NCBI RefSeq assembly: GCF_900167255.1
Contig: NZ_FUYB01000014.1
Coordinates: 24,394-88,393 of the forward strand
Source: Thiothrix eikelboomii
GTDB taxonomy: Bacteria > Pseudomonadota > Gammaproteobacteria > Thiotrichales > Thiotrichaceae
Length of the DNA: 64,000 bases
Direction: 5' to 3'
Shown here piece by piece: positions 28,075 through 38,640 of the stretch; positions within the stretch are counted from its first letter, which is position 1, and every line of letters begins with the position of its first letter. Under the pieces are notes generated by a model. It was not told where the DNA came from. It saw nothing but the letters and a program-made list of their open reading frames with translations, and ran no database searches. Made by a program: the position numbers and the translations under genes.

Positions 28075-28321
28075 GATGCCGCGCTAAGTCCTATGGCTAA
28101 ATAATGAAGGCGCTATGTTCCCATATTGCAGGCTTAGATGGCAAACGCCTCAAATCCCTCGCTTGTATTTGATTACTCTGATTGCATCTTGCTTACCTAC
28201 CTGTGGGTTGCTGGCAGGTTCGAAGGTTGTGAAGGTAATATTTTCATAAGTTCTTAAATTTTACATAACATAAAATAAAAGAATAAAATAACTAGATAAA
28301 ACTTAAGTACTAAACCTGTGA

Positions 28322-28711
28322 TTAAATATTGCAGCGGTCAAAACTCTTGTAAGGATTAAACTGCCCTAGTTGTGGATTATAACGATATATCGCGTAGCAG
28401 CGCTCAATCCCACCATGCCCAACCGATTGCAAAACCGCTAAATCATTCAAGCCATCACGGTCATAATCATTTATTTTCAAATACAGCTGACGCCAACCGC
28501 TATACAAAAAAGGATTGAGCGCCTCTAAAACCACAGGCTGGCTTTCCCCTACTTGCAGCAGCACCAAACCCTCTTCAATAAAAGCCCAAGCGGCTAAATT
28601 TGGCTGGATTTCAAAATAAACCTCGTGTTGATCAAGATTGGCTGCACGGATAAAGGCGCTAGGTAAAAGAAAAAATAAACTAATCAATAGGCACTGAAAG
28701 GGTTTTAACAT
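28322..28711 (-). CDS. Small exported FG-GAP/VCBS-like protein (XAC2610-like)
   Basis: 129 residues with a signal peptide (QCLLISLFFLLPSAFIRAA). The single recognisable element is a calcium-loop repeat (KINDYDRDGLNDLAVLQS) followed by YAIYRYNPQLGQFNPY, resembling XAC2610-type exported proteins. Function unknown. The 247-base gap between this gene and serC holds no gene I can support. Confidence 0.65.
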   Translation of the reverse strand: MLKPFQCLLISLFFLLPSAFIRAANLDQHEVYFEIQPNLAAWAFIEEGLVLLQVGESQPVVLEALNPFLYSGWRQLYLKINDYDRDGLNDLAVLQSVGHGGIERCYAIYRYNPQLGQFNPYKSFDRCNI

Positions 28712-28884
28712 ATACTAAATAACCTCTTAACTGCAAAACTCAGCAGCTGCTCGAAGAAAACTGTCTCTTTATTCCAAGTATGGGCTAAGCATACTTATTA
28801 TTAGGACTTAAAAAGCAAGCTTCTCAACTTCATTGTTGAATAGGCTGGCTTTGGATTAGGACAATAAGCTAGGGGAAACATTCC

Positions 28885-31218
28885 ATGATACCTGCATCTC
28901 GGTTGGCTGTCTGCTTAATCACCGCTTGGCTATTACATGGCTGTGGGGGTGGCTCGGACAATGGCGACAATAATGGTGGCGGTGGAACAGACCCAGCTGG
29001 CACGGGGAAACTGGTCGTCAGCGATCCCAACAGTAGTGCGGGTTTCGCTTTAGCCAATATTCCCTATACCACCCTACCTGCGACGGCAGCAGCACGCCGC
29101 ACAGGTAATACGACTCAGAGCGGCGAATATCAATACGATACCAATGAACAGGTTAGCTTTAGTCTATTTAATACTCAGTTTGCAGGGATCAGCACCAAAG
29201 CCAGTATTAATGAAGATGACTTAGCCGTTAGTTATTGCAAAAGCCACACCACACCGAATACTTGCCAGTATAAGGTGGCACGTAATTTACAGCGGTTATT
29301 ACTGAGTGTCGATAGCGATCAAAATTTTAGTAATGGCATTAGTATTTTAACTGACTTCCAACAGAATCCACCCGCTGCTCTAGATACTGAAATTGATCAA
29401 TTTGAGTTAGCTTTAGCCAAAAAGCTCACCTCCTTGGGTCGATCAACCGCGAGTTTATTCAAACCTTCCTTAGGCATCAACCTAGAATCCCCTCAGCCTG
29501 AAGCGGATGAGGTCGGTGGTCAACCTTTAGCTTTTGCTGATCTATTTAGAATTTCGCGGCCTTTTCCTGAGTTCTCTTGCACAGATATTAAATACGATGC
29601 CAAGGGTTGGCCACTGGAAATCCCAAGCTCTTGTGATACCCAAATTAATTCCACCTTCCGCACACCCACTTGGGCAACCACTTTAATTCTACGTTATCTT
29701 CCTTATGGTTCGATTCCTACTGGAAAATATACCGTTTTATACGAAGGGACAGGTAATTTACAATACAGCGGTATTGCCAACAAATTACCAAATGAAAGCC
29801 AAGCAGGGCGTGATGTAATTGAGATCACACCGGAATTAATTAAAACCCGCAATGCGGCTGGCCTGCGGGTGCAATTAAAGGATATTGATAGCACTAACCC
29901 CGTTAAAAATATTCGGATTGTCATGCCCGGTGGCATTTGTGAGGGGCATCCCTTCGTGCGGGTCGAAAAAGAGTCCGATTGTCCAGCAGGACAATACCGG
30001 AGCTTTGTAGATAGTTTGCAAGCTGATCGCAATGCGATTGTTTTCAACCCTGATTATTTACGCTTTGTAAAAGATTTCAAAGTGCTGCGGACTATGAATC
30101 TGATGGAAATGAGTCCACGGGCGAGTGCTTGTGATCCGTTAAAAGATGAGCCTTATCGTCAATGTATGCTGCAAGAATTTTCTTGGAATCAGCGGGCAAC
30201 AATGGATCAAGCCTCTTGGGGTGGCTCCTTCCGTACCCCACTGTTGCAACGCTATGCACGAGGTGTACCTTTAGAGGTCGTCGTTGCGTTAATTAATACG
30301 GTTAATAAAGATCCTTGGTTTAATCTTCCACATAATGCGACCAATGATTATGTGACGCAGTTTGCCACCTATGTACGTGATCATTTGAACCCACATTTAA
30401 AAGTGCATCTTGAATATACCAATGAACCTTGGAATGGAATTTTCTGGGGTGCTATGTATGTAAGGATGAAAGGACTTGCTTTAAATTTAGACACCACTGA
30501 ATGGCGGGCTGGTTATAAATATTATTCTAATCGCTCAGTGGAGGTTTTTAAAATCTGGCATGATATTTTTGGTGGTGCTGAGCGCTTAGTCCGTATATTA
30601 AATACTTATCATCCTGATGAGTGGATGTCACGCAATATGCTGACGTATAATGGCAATAATCAATTCGTAGATGCTTTAGCCAGTGCACCTTATTTTCAAG
30701 GTTGTTGGGATAAAAACGCTAATGTCGCCTGTGCTGATCCTGCAAAAAATCCCTTAATGGTGAAAGATATTAGTTCAGTAGATGATTTATTTACTATTAT
30801 CGACAACCCAAATAATCCTTATGGCATGGCAGCAACTTTAAAGTGGATGACCGTACAAGCTAAAGTCGCCAAAGATTTTAATGTCGATTTTTATACTTAC
30901 GAAGGTGGTCAACACTTAGTGGTCGATAATCGCGATAAAACCATCACGGCTGAGCGGCGTAAAAGCCTCTTAGATTTAATTCGGGCGGCCAATCGTGACC
31001 CACGTATGGCGGGGCGCTATAGCCAGTTGCTTAATGGTTGGCGCGATAATGGTGGCAAGTTGTTTATGTTGTTCACCATGCCACAAAGTTACCATACTTT
31101 TGGCACTTTCGGGATTAAAGAGCATTTGAATCAAGCTCGTAGTGAAGCGCCTAAATACGATATGAGTATGCAATTTCAAGAGATGCAGAAAAAATGCTGG
31201 TGGACTGCTTGTGAATAA
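28885..31218 (+). CDS. Large lipoprotein, glycoside-hydrolase-like (so-called cellulose-binding family)
   Basis: 777 residues. The N-terminus ends in a lipobox (LLHGC at about residues 16-20) followed by a Gly/Asn-rich linker, so it should be lipid-anchored and exposed to periplasm or outside. The C-terminal half contains LEYTNEPWNGIFWGAMY and TYEGGQHLV, which look like strand-end acidic residues of a TIM-barrel glycosidase; relatives are often labelled cellulose-binding. AGGGGA eight bases before the ATG supports the start. The substrate is not known. Confidence 0.65.
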   Translation: MIPASRLAVCLITAWLLHGCGGGSDNGDNNGGGGTDPAGTGKLVVSDPNSSAGFALANIPYTTLPATAAARRTGNTTQSGEYQYDTNEQVSFSLFNTQFAGISTKASINEDDLAVSYCKSHTTPNTCQYKVARNLQRLLLSVDSDQNFSNGISILTDFQQNPPAALDTEIDQFELALAKKLTSLGRSTASLFKPSLGINLESPQPEADEVGGQPLAFADLFRISRPFPEFSCTDIKYDAKGWPLEIPSSCDTQINSTFRTPTWATTLILRYLPYGSIPTGKYTVLYEGTGNLQYSGIANKLPNESQAGRDVIEITPELIKTRNAAGLRVQLKDIDSTNPVKNIRIVMPGGICEGHPFVRVEKESDCPAGQYRSFVDSLQADRNAIVFNPDYLRFVKDFKVLRTMNLMEMSPRASACDPLKDEPYRQCMLQEFSWNQRATMDQASWGGSFRTPLLQRYARGVPLEVVVALINTVNKDPWFNLPHNATNDYVTQFATYVRDHLNPHLKVHLEYTNEPWNGIFWGAMYVRMKGLALNLDTTEWRAGYKYYSNRSVEVFKIWHDIFGGAERLVRILNTYHPDEWMSRNMLTYNGNNQFVDALASAPYFQGCWDKNANVACADPAKNPLMVKDISSVDDLFTIIDNPNNPYGMAATLKWMTVQAKVAKDFNVDFYTYEGGQHLVVDNRDKTITAERRKSLLDLIRAANRDPRMAGRYSQLLNGWRDNGGKLFMLFTMPQSYHTFGTFGIKEHLNQARSEAPKYDMSMQFQEMQKKCWWTACE

Positions 31219-31291
31219 GCGGTCTTGATATCGTCTTAATACCAGCATTGCGCCAGCCCCCATCAGCGGGCGCAGACTAAACCTCAGCTCA

Positions 31292-32200
31292 CTACAGTTG
31301 AGGTGCAACCACCTCTTTATAACGTATGGTTTGTGAACTGGTTCCACCTTTGTCTGTTTTTGCTAAGCTCTTATAAGGTAAGCCATCAGCCTTGCCAATA
31401 TAAAGCTGGTTAGTTCCCGCCCCCATACCCACCATATCACTGTGATAACTGAGAATCATGACCTCCACGCCATCGAGGGTATCGCTGCCCTCTGCTTTGC
31501 AGTCCGTCATTTTGATCGTGCCATCTTTCATCATCCCAATAGCTACTCGCTCCGCATGGCTTAGATCCGGTGCTGGCTGCCATTTGCCCTCAGCATTCAT
31601 AAAAAACTGATCATTCAGCTTAATAGCTTCTAATTTCAGCCCATCGGCTTCAGTGATCATATGCCAAGTGGCTTGGGTTAATTTAGCTTCACTGGCTTTA
31701 ATCACTGCCTCACAAGCGGTGTCGACCGTCATTGCGGGAATGGCTGTAGTCGTGGGTGTTGCAGCATTCGTTAATTTATTCGCAGCTTGTCGAAGCAATC
31801 CCTCTAGTTTCTGCAAACCATCATCCATATAGTCCCCGCCCATTTTGCTAATGCTCAACACCTCTTGGCCTTGACGCATGGAAACTTTGTCCATTTCACG
31901 CCCTTGCCGCTGGCTATTCGCTTCATCACCTAAACCTTCCAGCTTATTTTTGCCTGCAAACAAAGTTTTGAAACCTTGTTTGGCGGCCTCTTCATCGTGG
32001 TAATCTAGGTGCATGACCCGCACTGACAAGCCCTCTTTTTCATAATCACAAATTTCTGCCGTATCAGTGCTAATCTCAACAGGTTTACCGAAGGCAGCTT
32101 GAATCTCGGCAGCACTCACGAAGGAGCAAGCCGATTCGGCAGCATAAACTTGGGTGGTGGTCGCTAGACAAAGTAGCGGAAATAATAGCGCTTGCTTCAT
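31292..32200 (-). CDS. Exported protein of unknown function (DUF3558-like N-terminal part)
   Basis: 302 residues with a signal peptide ending YAAES. The first half (CSFVSAAEIQAAFGKPVEI ... CDYEKEGLSVRVMHLDY) resembles DUF3558-type domains; the second half (residues about 150-300) is a separate domain with a disulfide-capable Cys pair. I do not know its role. It is convergent with the lipoprotein gene. Confidence 0.6.
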   Translation of the reverse strand: MKQALLFPLLCLATTTQVYAAESACSFVSAAEIQAAFGKPVEISTDTAEICDYEKEGLSVRVMHLDYHDEEAAKQGFKTLFAGKNKLEGLGDEANSQRQGREMDKVSMRQGQEVLSISKMGGDYMDDGLQKLEGLLRQAANKLTNAATPTTTAIPAMTVDTACEAVIKASEAKLTQATWHMITEADGLKLEAIKLNDQFFMNAEGKWQPAPDLSHAERVAIGMMKDGTIKMTDCKAEGSDTLDGVEVMILSYHSDMVGMGAGTNQLYIGKADGLPYKSLAKTDKGGTSSQTIRYKEVVAPQL

Positions 32201-32433
32201 GGATTCGTCCTGTCGTTGAACTATTGAATACTTAGGCCTGTCCCTCGCTTAGAAAGGCCTTTTAGTAACTAATATATAACCAATAAAAACAGAATCTGCA
32301 AGCGCTCAAGCTCATTGACTCCAGCTAAGTGTCAATTCGCACACGGTAATGAACTCGTTTTCAGAACTTAATTTTGCCTAGCGGAGCTGAACGAGTAAGA
32401 TAGCGCCCATTCTTTTGTTTGTAGGTTGCTCCC

Positions 32434-33504
32434 ATGCTTCAAGATACGCTTAATAATACGAATATTGCTGAAGAACATGTTTTAGTCACACCGGATGAGT
32501 TCAAAGTCCGCTTCCCGCTGGCTGCATCGAGCGAAGCGTTTATTCGTAGTAGTCGTCAAATCGTCGAAAATATTCTGGATGGCAAAGATCATCGCTTATT
32601 AGTGGTGTCTGGCCCTTGCTCGATTCATGATATTGCAGCGGCTAAAGAATATGCGCTGCGCTTAAAAGCACTGAGCGAACAAGTCGGCGATTCTTTATAT
32701 CTTGTGATGCGTATTTATTTTGAAAAACCTCGTACCACCGTGGGTTGGAAGGGTCTGATCAATGATCCTGATATGGATGACTCGTTCAATATTGAAAAAG
32801 GTTTAGGCTTAGCGCGTGAATTGCTGTTATGGTTGGCGGAGCAAAATATTCCGGCCGCCACCGAAGCCCTCGACCCGATTAGCCCACAATACCTGTCTGA
32901 TTTATTTGCCTGGGCCGCGATTGGCGCACGCACGACGGAATCGCAAACTCACCGCGAAATGGCCAGCGGCTTATCTATGCCGGTGGGCTTCAAGAATGGC
33001 ACCGATGGCAATTTAGATGTCGCCATCAATGCAATGCTCTCCGTGTCCCATCCACATAGTTTCCTCGGGATTAACCAAACCGGCCAAGTGACTGTGATCA
33101 AAACTCGTGGCAATCGCTATGGTCATCTGATCCTGCGCGGTGGCAAACACCCGAATTATGACAGTGTTAATATCGCGCAATGCGAACAAGCTTTAGCCAA
33201 AGCTAAGCTGCCACAAAATATCGTGGTCGATTGCAGTCATGGTAACTCCAGCAAACAACATGCCTTGCAAGTGTTAGTCGCTGAAAATGTAGCGAGCCAA
33301 ATCATCGAAGGTAATCGCTCCATCATGGGCATTATGTTGGAAAGCCATCTCTTCCCCGGCAACCAAGCGATTCCAACCGACTTAACTCAACTCAAATACG
33401 GCGTATCAGTCACCGATGCTTGTATTGATTGGGATACGACTTCACAACTGTTAAAGCATCTGAATGGACGCTTGAAAGCTGCGTTAAGAGAGCGGCGCTT
33501 GTAA
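32434..33504 (+). CDS. 3-deoxy-7-phosphoheptulonate (DAHP) synthase, class I
   Basis: 356 residues, the AroF/AroG/AroH family. Motifs include SGPCSIHD, YFEKPRTTVGWKGLINDPDMD and DCSHGNSSKQH. It condenses phosphoenolpyruvate with erythrose 4-phosphate, the first shikimate step. The feedback type (Tyr, Phe or Trp) cannot be decided by eye, so no symbol is given. Monocistronic; the 233-base upstream gap shows no regulator site I can name. Confidence 0.96.
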   Translation: MLQDTLNNTNIAEEHVLVTPDEFKVRFPLAASSEAFIRSSRQIVENILDGKDHRLLVVSGPCSIHDIAAAKEYALRLKALSEQVGDSLYLVMRIYFEKPRTTVGWKGLINDPDMDDSFNIEKGLGLARELLLWLAEQNIPAATEALDPISPQYLSDLFAWAAIGARTTESQTHREMASGLSMPVGFKNGTDGNLDVAINAMLSVSHPHSFLGINQTGQVTVIKTRGNRYGHLILRGGKHPNYDSVNIAQCEQALAKAKLPQNIVVDCSHGNSSKQHALQVLVAENVASQIIEGNRSIMGIMLESHLFPGNQAIPTDLTQLKYGVSVTDACIDWDTTSQLLKHLNGRLKAALRERRL

Positions 33505-33525
33505 GTTGTTAGATTAGAGCTGGTT

Positions 33526-33549
33526 AGGCTGTTGTGTAGACAGCAGCCT
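33526..33549. terminator. Hairpin between convergent DAHP synthase and sbcC genes
   Basis: A near-perfect 10-bp inverted repeat (AGGCTGTTGT / ACAGCAGCCT, one mismatch, loop GTAG) lies exactly between the two convergent stop codons. There is no T-run, so it may end or protect transcripts from either side. Confidence 0.45.
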
Positions 33550-36500
33550 TACTGCCCTGAGACTCGAATATGGCTCTGCCCCCCCGACAACCGCCGCACT
33601 TGAATCTGCACGCCAAGTCGCTCGGTCATTTCCTGCACATGCGAAATCACACCGACTTTGCGTCCTTGCGCTTGGAGCTGATCCAGTGCATCCATCGCTA
33701 TCCGCAAAGAATCCGTATCTAAACTGCCAAAGCCTTCATCAATAAACAGCGATTCGACTTTCACTCGTTGCGAAGATAAAGAAGCTAAGCCCAAAGCCAA
33801 CGCTAAGGACACTAAAAACGACTCGCCCCCAGACAACGAATGCACTGAGCGAATTTCCCCACCCATATCTTGATCTAAGACCAACAGCGCTAAACTGCGT
33901 TGCACCCGTCGCAAGCTATACCGCCGTGACAAATCGGCCAGATGCCGATTCGCATAACTCAGTAAGACATCAAGGCTATATTGCTGCGCTATATCGCGGA
34001 ATTTGTTCCCATTTGCAGAGCCAATCAGCTCATTTAACTGCCCCCAAATCCGTGCTTGGCTCGTCAACTGCGCTAATTCAACTTGTAAACCCTCAGCATA
34101 CTCACGCTGCTGCTGATCTTCACGTAAGCTCAATAATAATTCTTGTGCCGCCAGCTGCGCTGCTTGTAAGTTCAAGAGCTGGCTAGCATAGGCAGCCTGA
34201 ACCGTTTCCAAACTCGCTGCCTCAGGCCGTGACTGCTCATGTTGTGTCCGTTGAGCTTGGCGCTCATCTAAAATGGCTTGCGCCTGCCGACCAGCAACAT
34301 GCAAAGCCTGCAAGGCTTGGCGCTCGCGCTGTAACCATACAGGCTGATACCTCAGCAAAGCGGTTAATTCAGCCTCTTCAAGACTAAAACCGTGTTGACG
34401 GAGGCTGGCTAATTCAGTCGCTAAACTTTGCTGGCTCAGTCGTTGCTGATCCTTAAGTTGCTCTACTTGTGTTTGGAGCTGCCCAAGGTTAGCAGCGGCG
34501 CGAATCTGCGCATGATCTGCTTGCTCTGCCTGTGTTTGTAAAGCAGTCACTTGCTGAGCTAACTGCGCTAATTCACGCTGCCAACGCTCTTCAAGCTCTA
34601 TTAGGCTTTCTGCGAACAAGCTTTGGCGTTGTTGCTGTTGAAGGGCTAACTCAGCGGCTAATTCAGCTAACTCTTGTTGTCGATGGTTCAAACCCGCCTG
34701 AGCCTGCTGGATTTTAAAATCAAAAGCAGTTTGAGCCGCGACTAATTCCGTCTGCTCTTGGTTTAATTGGTGCTCGGCTTGTTGTTGAGCTTGCCAACTA
34801 CGCACTTGGTCTGCACAGCGCTCGATAAACTGGGGCGCAGAAACTTGCCAAGCTACTTGCCAACTGGGATCTACGAAAGCTGAGTCTAATTGCTTTAAAT
34901 ACGCTTGCAGTCTCGTGGTCAATTCAACTTGACCTTGCTGCAGATAGTGCTGCTGGGTTTGTTGCAGCTTGAGCTTAGTTTCGAGACTCAGGTAGCGATC
35001 TTGAGCAGCGCTGGCTAATTGCTGAGCTTGGCGCTGGGCTTGCTGGGCGAGTTCGTGCTGTTGATAGGCTCGACGGGCAGCCTGTTCCGTGGGATGAATC
35101 GCAGCCAGCGCTTGCTGTTGGATGGCTAGCCGCTGTTCTAGCTCAGTCGTAGTCTCACCCTCACCGACTAAACCTAACTGCGCATACGTTTGCCAAGCTG
35201 CGAGGGCTGCATTTTTTGCGGCAGTTGCCTGAGTGAGGCTCTGCTCTAAGCTTAAGGATTGTTGTTGATAATGCTGCCAATGGGCTTGTTCAGCATTCAC
35301 GCGCCCAGTTAAGACCTTAGCGGCTTCACGCTGTTGCAGATAATCTTGTTGCAAATGCACTAGCAGGGCATCCAAAGCAGGTGCTTGCTGTGCATAAGGA
35401 TGCTCAAGCGCACCACAGACCGGACAAGCATCCCCTGCAGTTAATTGTGCGCGCCAATGTGCAGCTTGATCAGCACAGGCCGCCGCTGCTAACCGCCAAG
35501 TATGTTCGGCGCGTTCACTTTCGCCCTCCACGACCAGCAACTGCGCTTGGAGCTGCTGGCACAATTGTGCACTGTGTTGTTGCTGCAGTTGTGCTTGCTG
35601 GAAGGCAAGCTGCCCATCAGCAAGGGCTTGGCTGCTCGTTTGCACAGCCAACCCTGCTTGTTGGGCGGCTTGTAATTGCCTGAGATCGGCTTCTAGTTGT
35701 TGACGTTGCTTGGCTAAATCCTCTAAGTCATAGTGGGTGGCTTGTTGTTGAGCTTGCTGAGCCTGCGCTGTGGCTGCCATTAACGCTTGTTGTTGCTGCT
35801 GCCAAGCTAATTTGGCTTGTGCTAAGTGAGTCTCTAGTTGCACTAATTCAGCCGCTACAGCCTTTAACTTAGACTCAGCCTCTGTTTGCTGTTGCCAACT
35901 CGCCTGAGCTTGCTGCAATAATCCCTGCCAACGCGGCCAATGTTCGGCTAAACCCTGCCAAGCACTGTGTTCTCTTTGCCAAGCCTTGAGGGTGGTTTGC
36001 TGTTGTTGGACTTGCGTTAGCTTCGCCGTGTGTTGCTTAGCTGCTGTTTGTAAAACATGGAACGCCTGTTGTGCTGTCTGTTGCTGGGTTAAGGCGGCTG
36101 CATGCCGTGGCAATACAGCTTGAATCAGGGTATCGAGTTGACGAGCTTGGAGTAATTCGGGTTGCAAAGCTGCATATTCTTGTTGTTTAGCGGTCAATTG
36201 GGTTTGCACAGCGAGCAACTGAGTCTGTGCTAACTGTTGGTGCTGCTCAGTGGTGGCATGATGCTGTTGTGCGATCTGCAGTTGGGCGGTGCTAGTGGTT
36301 AAATCTTGCTGAAGCCGCTGTCGATGCGTCACTAAACCATTCAAGGCTTGAACAGCCTCGAGCTTAGCTAAAAACTGGCGGCGCTCGTTAGCAGCTTGTT
36401 CCTCCTCAAGCGCCTTCGCTAAGCTTGTGTTAGCCTGTTGATAGGCTTGCTCAAGCTGAGCGGCTTGTCGATACCATTGCAGCTGTTGTTCTAATTGCAG

Positions 36501-37268
36501 ACGTTCTGTCTCTAAGGTTTGCACCTGCCGTTGCGCTTGGCTGCTGGCCAGTTCTTGTTGTTGACGCTCCTCAGTGCTTAAAATCGCTAAATTAGCTAAA
36601 CGGGTGCGCAAATGCCCTAAATTTTGCTCAGCACCTTTGGCATACTGATAAGCACGCCGCGACAGCTCCGCGAATAAATCAGTACCGGTTAAGGTTTGGA
36701 GTAATTCAGCACGCTTATCGTCGGGCGCTTTGAGAAAGCTAGCAAACTCATTTTGTGCTAATAACACTCCACGGGTAAATTGCTCGAAGCTTAGGCCAAT
36801 TCGTGCCACGATAGCCTCTAAAACCTCGGTTTTGCGGCTACTGGCGATGATTTGCTGATGATCCAAGCTCAGCAACGACATTTCTGAAGCTTGTAGTCGA
36901 CCCTCCGCTTTACTTCGTGCCCGACGCACACTCCAATGCGCCCGATACCTCACACCATCATTACCGACAAAATCCACCTCGGCAAACCCTTCACCTGCAC
37001 CACGCCGCAAAATCGTGCGTGGGTCACGCGGGGCAATGGTTTCGCCCGAGACATCCGGTAGTTGCTGGCGAGTGCCTTCTCGGGGCAGACGGGGCATATC
37101 ATCATAGAGGGCAAGACATAAAGCATCCAATAAAGTACTTTTCCCCGCACCCGTCGGGCCAGTGATAGCAAAGATGCCTGTACTCGCTAAAGGTTCGCTC
37201 GTAAATTCGATCTCAAACAGGCGAGCGAGTGAAGCTAAATTCTTACCGCGAATCGCTAAAATTTTCAT
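33549..37268 (-). CDS. sbcC: Exonuclease subunit SbcC
   Basis: 1239 residues: N-terminal Walker A (GPTGAGKSTLLDALCLALYD), very long Gln/Ala-rich coiled coil, zinc hook CPVC (GDACPVCGALEHPYA) near the middle, returning coiled coil, and C-terminal ABC signature LSGGESFLVSLALALGLASL. With SbcD it opens hairpins and trims protein-blocked or palindromic DNA ends. Its start overlaps the sbcD stop by four bases. Confidence 0.96.
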   Translation of the reverse strand: MKILAIRGKNLASLARLFEIEFTSEPLASTGIFAITGPTGAGKSTLLDALCLALYDDMPRLPREGTRQQLPDVSGETIAPRDPRTILRRGAGEGFAEVDFVGNDGVRYRAHWSVRRARSKAEGRLQASEMSLLSLDHQQIIASSRKTEVLEAIVARIGLSFEQFTRGVLLAQNEFASFLKAPDDKRAELLQTLTGTDLFAELSRRAYQYAKGAEQNLGHLRTRLANLAILSTEERQQQELASSQAQRQVQTLETERLQLEQQLQWYRQAAQLEQAYQQANTSLAKALEEEQAANERRQFLAKLEAVQALNGLVTHRQRLQQDLTTSTAQLQIAQQHHATTEQHQQLAQTQLLAVQTQLTAKQQEYAALQPELLQARQLDTLIQAVLPRHAAALTQQQTAQQAFHVLQTAAKQHTAKLTQVQQQQTTLKAWQREHSAWQGLAEHWPRWQGLLQQAQASWQQQTEAESKLKAVAAELVQLETHLAQAKLAWQQQQQALMAATAQAQQAQQQATHYDLEDLAKQRQQLEADLRQLQAAQQAGLAVQTSSQALADGQLAFQQAQLQQQHSAQLCQQLQAQLLVVEGESERAEHTWRLAAAACADQAAHWRAQLTAGDACPVCGALEHPYAQQAPALDALLVHLQQDYLQQREAAKVLTGRVNAEQAHWQHYQQQSLSLEQSLTQATAAKNAALAAWQTYAQLGLVGEGETTTELEQRLAIQQQALAAIHPTEQAARRAYQQHELAQQAQRQAQQLASAAQDRYLSLETKLKLQQTQQHYLQQGQVELTTRLQAYLKQLDSAFVDPSWQVAWQVSAPQFIERCADQVRSWQAQQQAEHQLNQEQTELVAAQTAFDFKIQQAQAGLNHRQQELAELAAELALQQQQRQSLFAESLIELEERWQRELAQLAQQVTALQTQAEQADHAQIRAAANLGQLQTQVEQLKDQQRLSQQSLATELASLRQHGFSLEEAELTALLRYQPVWLQRERQALQALHVAGRQAQAILDERQAQRTQHEQSRPEAASLETVQAAYASQLLNLQAAQLAAQELLLSLREDQQQREYAEGLQVELAQLTSQARIWGQLNELIGSANGNKFRDIAQQYSLDVLLSYANRHLADLSRRYSLRRVQRSLALLVLDQDMGGEIRSVHSLSGGESFLVSLALALGLASLSSQRVKVESLFIDEGFGSLDTDSLRIAMDALDQLQAQGRKVGVISHVQEMTERLGVQIQVRRLSGGQSHIRVSGQ

Positions 37269-38506
37269 ACGGCTTCAAGCTGGGTTTCTTGGAGTAGTTG
37301 ATGGAAGGCTTGGCTTAGTTCACTGGGCAAGTCAGTGGCATATTTCTGTTGATACAGCTCAGTGAGTAGATGCAGAGGATCAAGCTCAGCTAAATCCTCT
37401 AAAGAGAGCGGGGCAAGCTCATTTTCATCCCCCTCCGTGCGTAAATAACGAGTTTCAATCTTGGCTAAACGCACCGGTTTATCTTTAAGTGCATCCTCAA
37501 TCCGCTGGCGCAAACCCGGTTCAGGCGCGGTGAGTTGCACCCGTACTTCCAGATAAGGCTGCTCTGTTTCTGGTAAAGCGGCCAACTCCAAAGCTTGTAG
37601 GGCTGCGACGACCTGATCCAAGGGTGCGGGCTTCGCAGGCACTCGCAATAACTCTACAAAGCGAGGAATGCGTACCGACTCAACCGCTGCCAGCCTCGAC
37701 CCCGCCAAATCCACGCAGAGTACTTGATGCGGGTATTGTGTCTCTGCAAAGGACATCGGCAAAGGGCTACCCGCATAGCGAATCCAATCGGTTTGCCCGA
37801 CGCTTTGGGCTAAATGCAAATGACCTAAGGCGACATAAGTTAAGGCTGGGCTAAAAATACTCGCAGGCAAGGCCTCACTATTCCCGATCATAATCCGCCG
37901 CTCAGAATCCTGTGAGGCCGCCCCACCCTGCAAATAGCAGTGACCTAGGGCAATAATGGCTTGCTGGTCAGTGGCTTGGCTTTGAGCGATCGCTAAGGTT
38001 TGTGCATACACTCCCTCGACCCCCGCGAGGAAGGCATCCTGTTCACTCGTCACTTTCGGCAGATCCGCAGGGCGCAAAAAGGGTACCGCTAAACACCAAG
38101 CCGCCACTGCCCCTGTTCGATCTTTCAAGGGTACCACCAAGGAGGCTAAATCATGCTGGCCATTGGGTAAGCGCCAAACCTGACCACTGACCACAGCATC
38201 TAATAATTGCAAAAATGGGCGGGGAGCTTCCAAACGTGCTGGTGAATCATGATTACCTGCAATCAAAACGGTATTCAAATGCGGTAGGCTGGCTCTAGCT
38301 GCCGTCAGAAATTGATAAAGCTGCTGCTGTGCCACCGCCGAAGGGTTAGCCGTATCAAAAATATCGCCCGCAATAATTAAAGCATCAGCTTGCTTGTCAA
38401 CCAAAGTGGCTAACAGCCAATTTAAAAAACACTGCTGCTCATAGCGGCGCTCAAAACCATGTAAACTCTGCCCTAGATGCCAATCGGCGGTGTGAATTAA
38501 ACGCAT
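37265..38506 (-). CDS. sbcD: Exonuclease subunit SbcD
   Basis: 413 residues of the Mre11-like calcineurin phosphoesterase family: HTADWHLGQSL, IIAGDIFDTANPSA, IAGNHDSP and ALGHLHLAQS supply the metal ligands. It is the nuclease of the SbcCD complex. First gene of the pair. Confidence 0.96.
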   Translation of the reverse strand: MRLIHTADWHLGQSLHGFERRYEQQCFLNWLLATLVDKQADALIIAGDIFDTANPSAVAQQQLYQFLTAARASLPHLNTVLIAGNHDSPARLEAPRPFLQLLDAVVSGQVWRLPNGQHDLASLVVPLKDRTGAVAAWCLAVPFLRPADLPKVTSEQDAFLAGVEGVYAQTLAIAQSQATDQQAIIALGHCYLQGGAASQDSERRIMIGNSEALPASIFSPALTYVALGHLHLAQSVGQTDWIRYAGSPLPMSFAETQYPHQVLCVDLAGSRLAAVESVRIPRFVELLRVPAKPAPLDQVVAALQALELAALPETEQPYLEVRVQLTAPEPGLRQRIEDALKDKPVRLAKIETRYLRTEGDENELAPLSLEDLAELDPLHLLTELYQQKYATDLPSELSQAFHQLLQETQLEAV

Positions 38507-38640
38507 CGGCTGTTAATCCATTCATTTTTAAAGAATCGCCTACTATAGCAAGGCTAGCCCTTAAGTGCTGTAGCTAACCGTGGGTTTAAGCTTCCGCCTT
38601 GCTAGAAAACTGCTACTATTAGTGCAAAGGAGACAATGCA

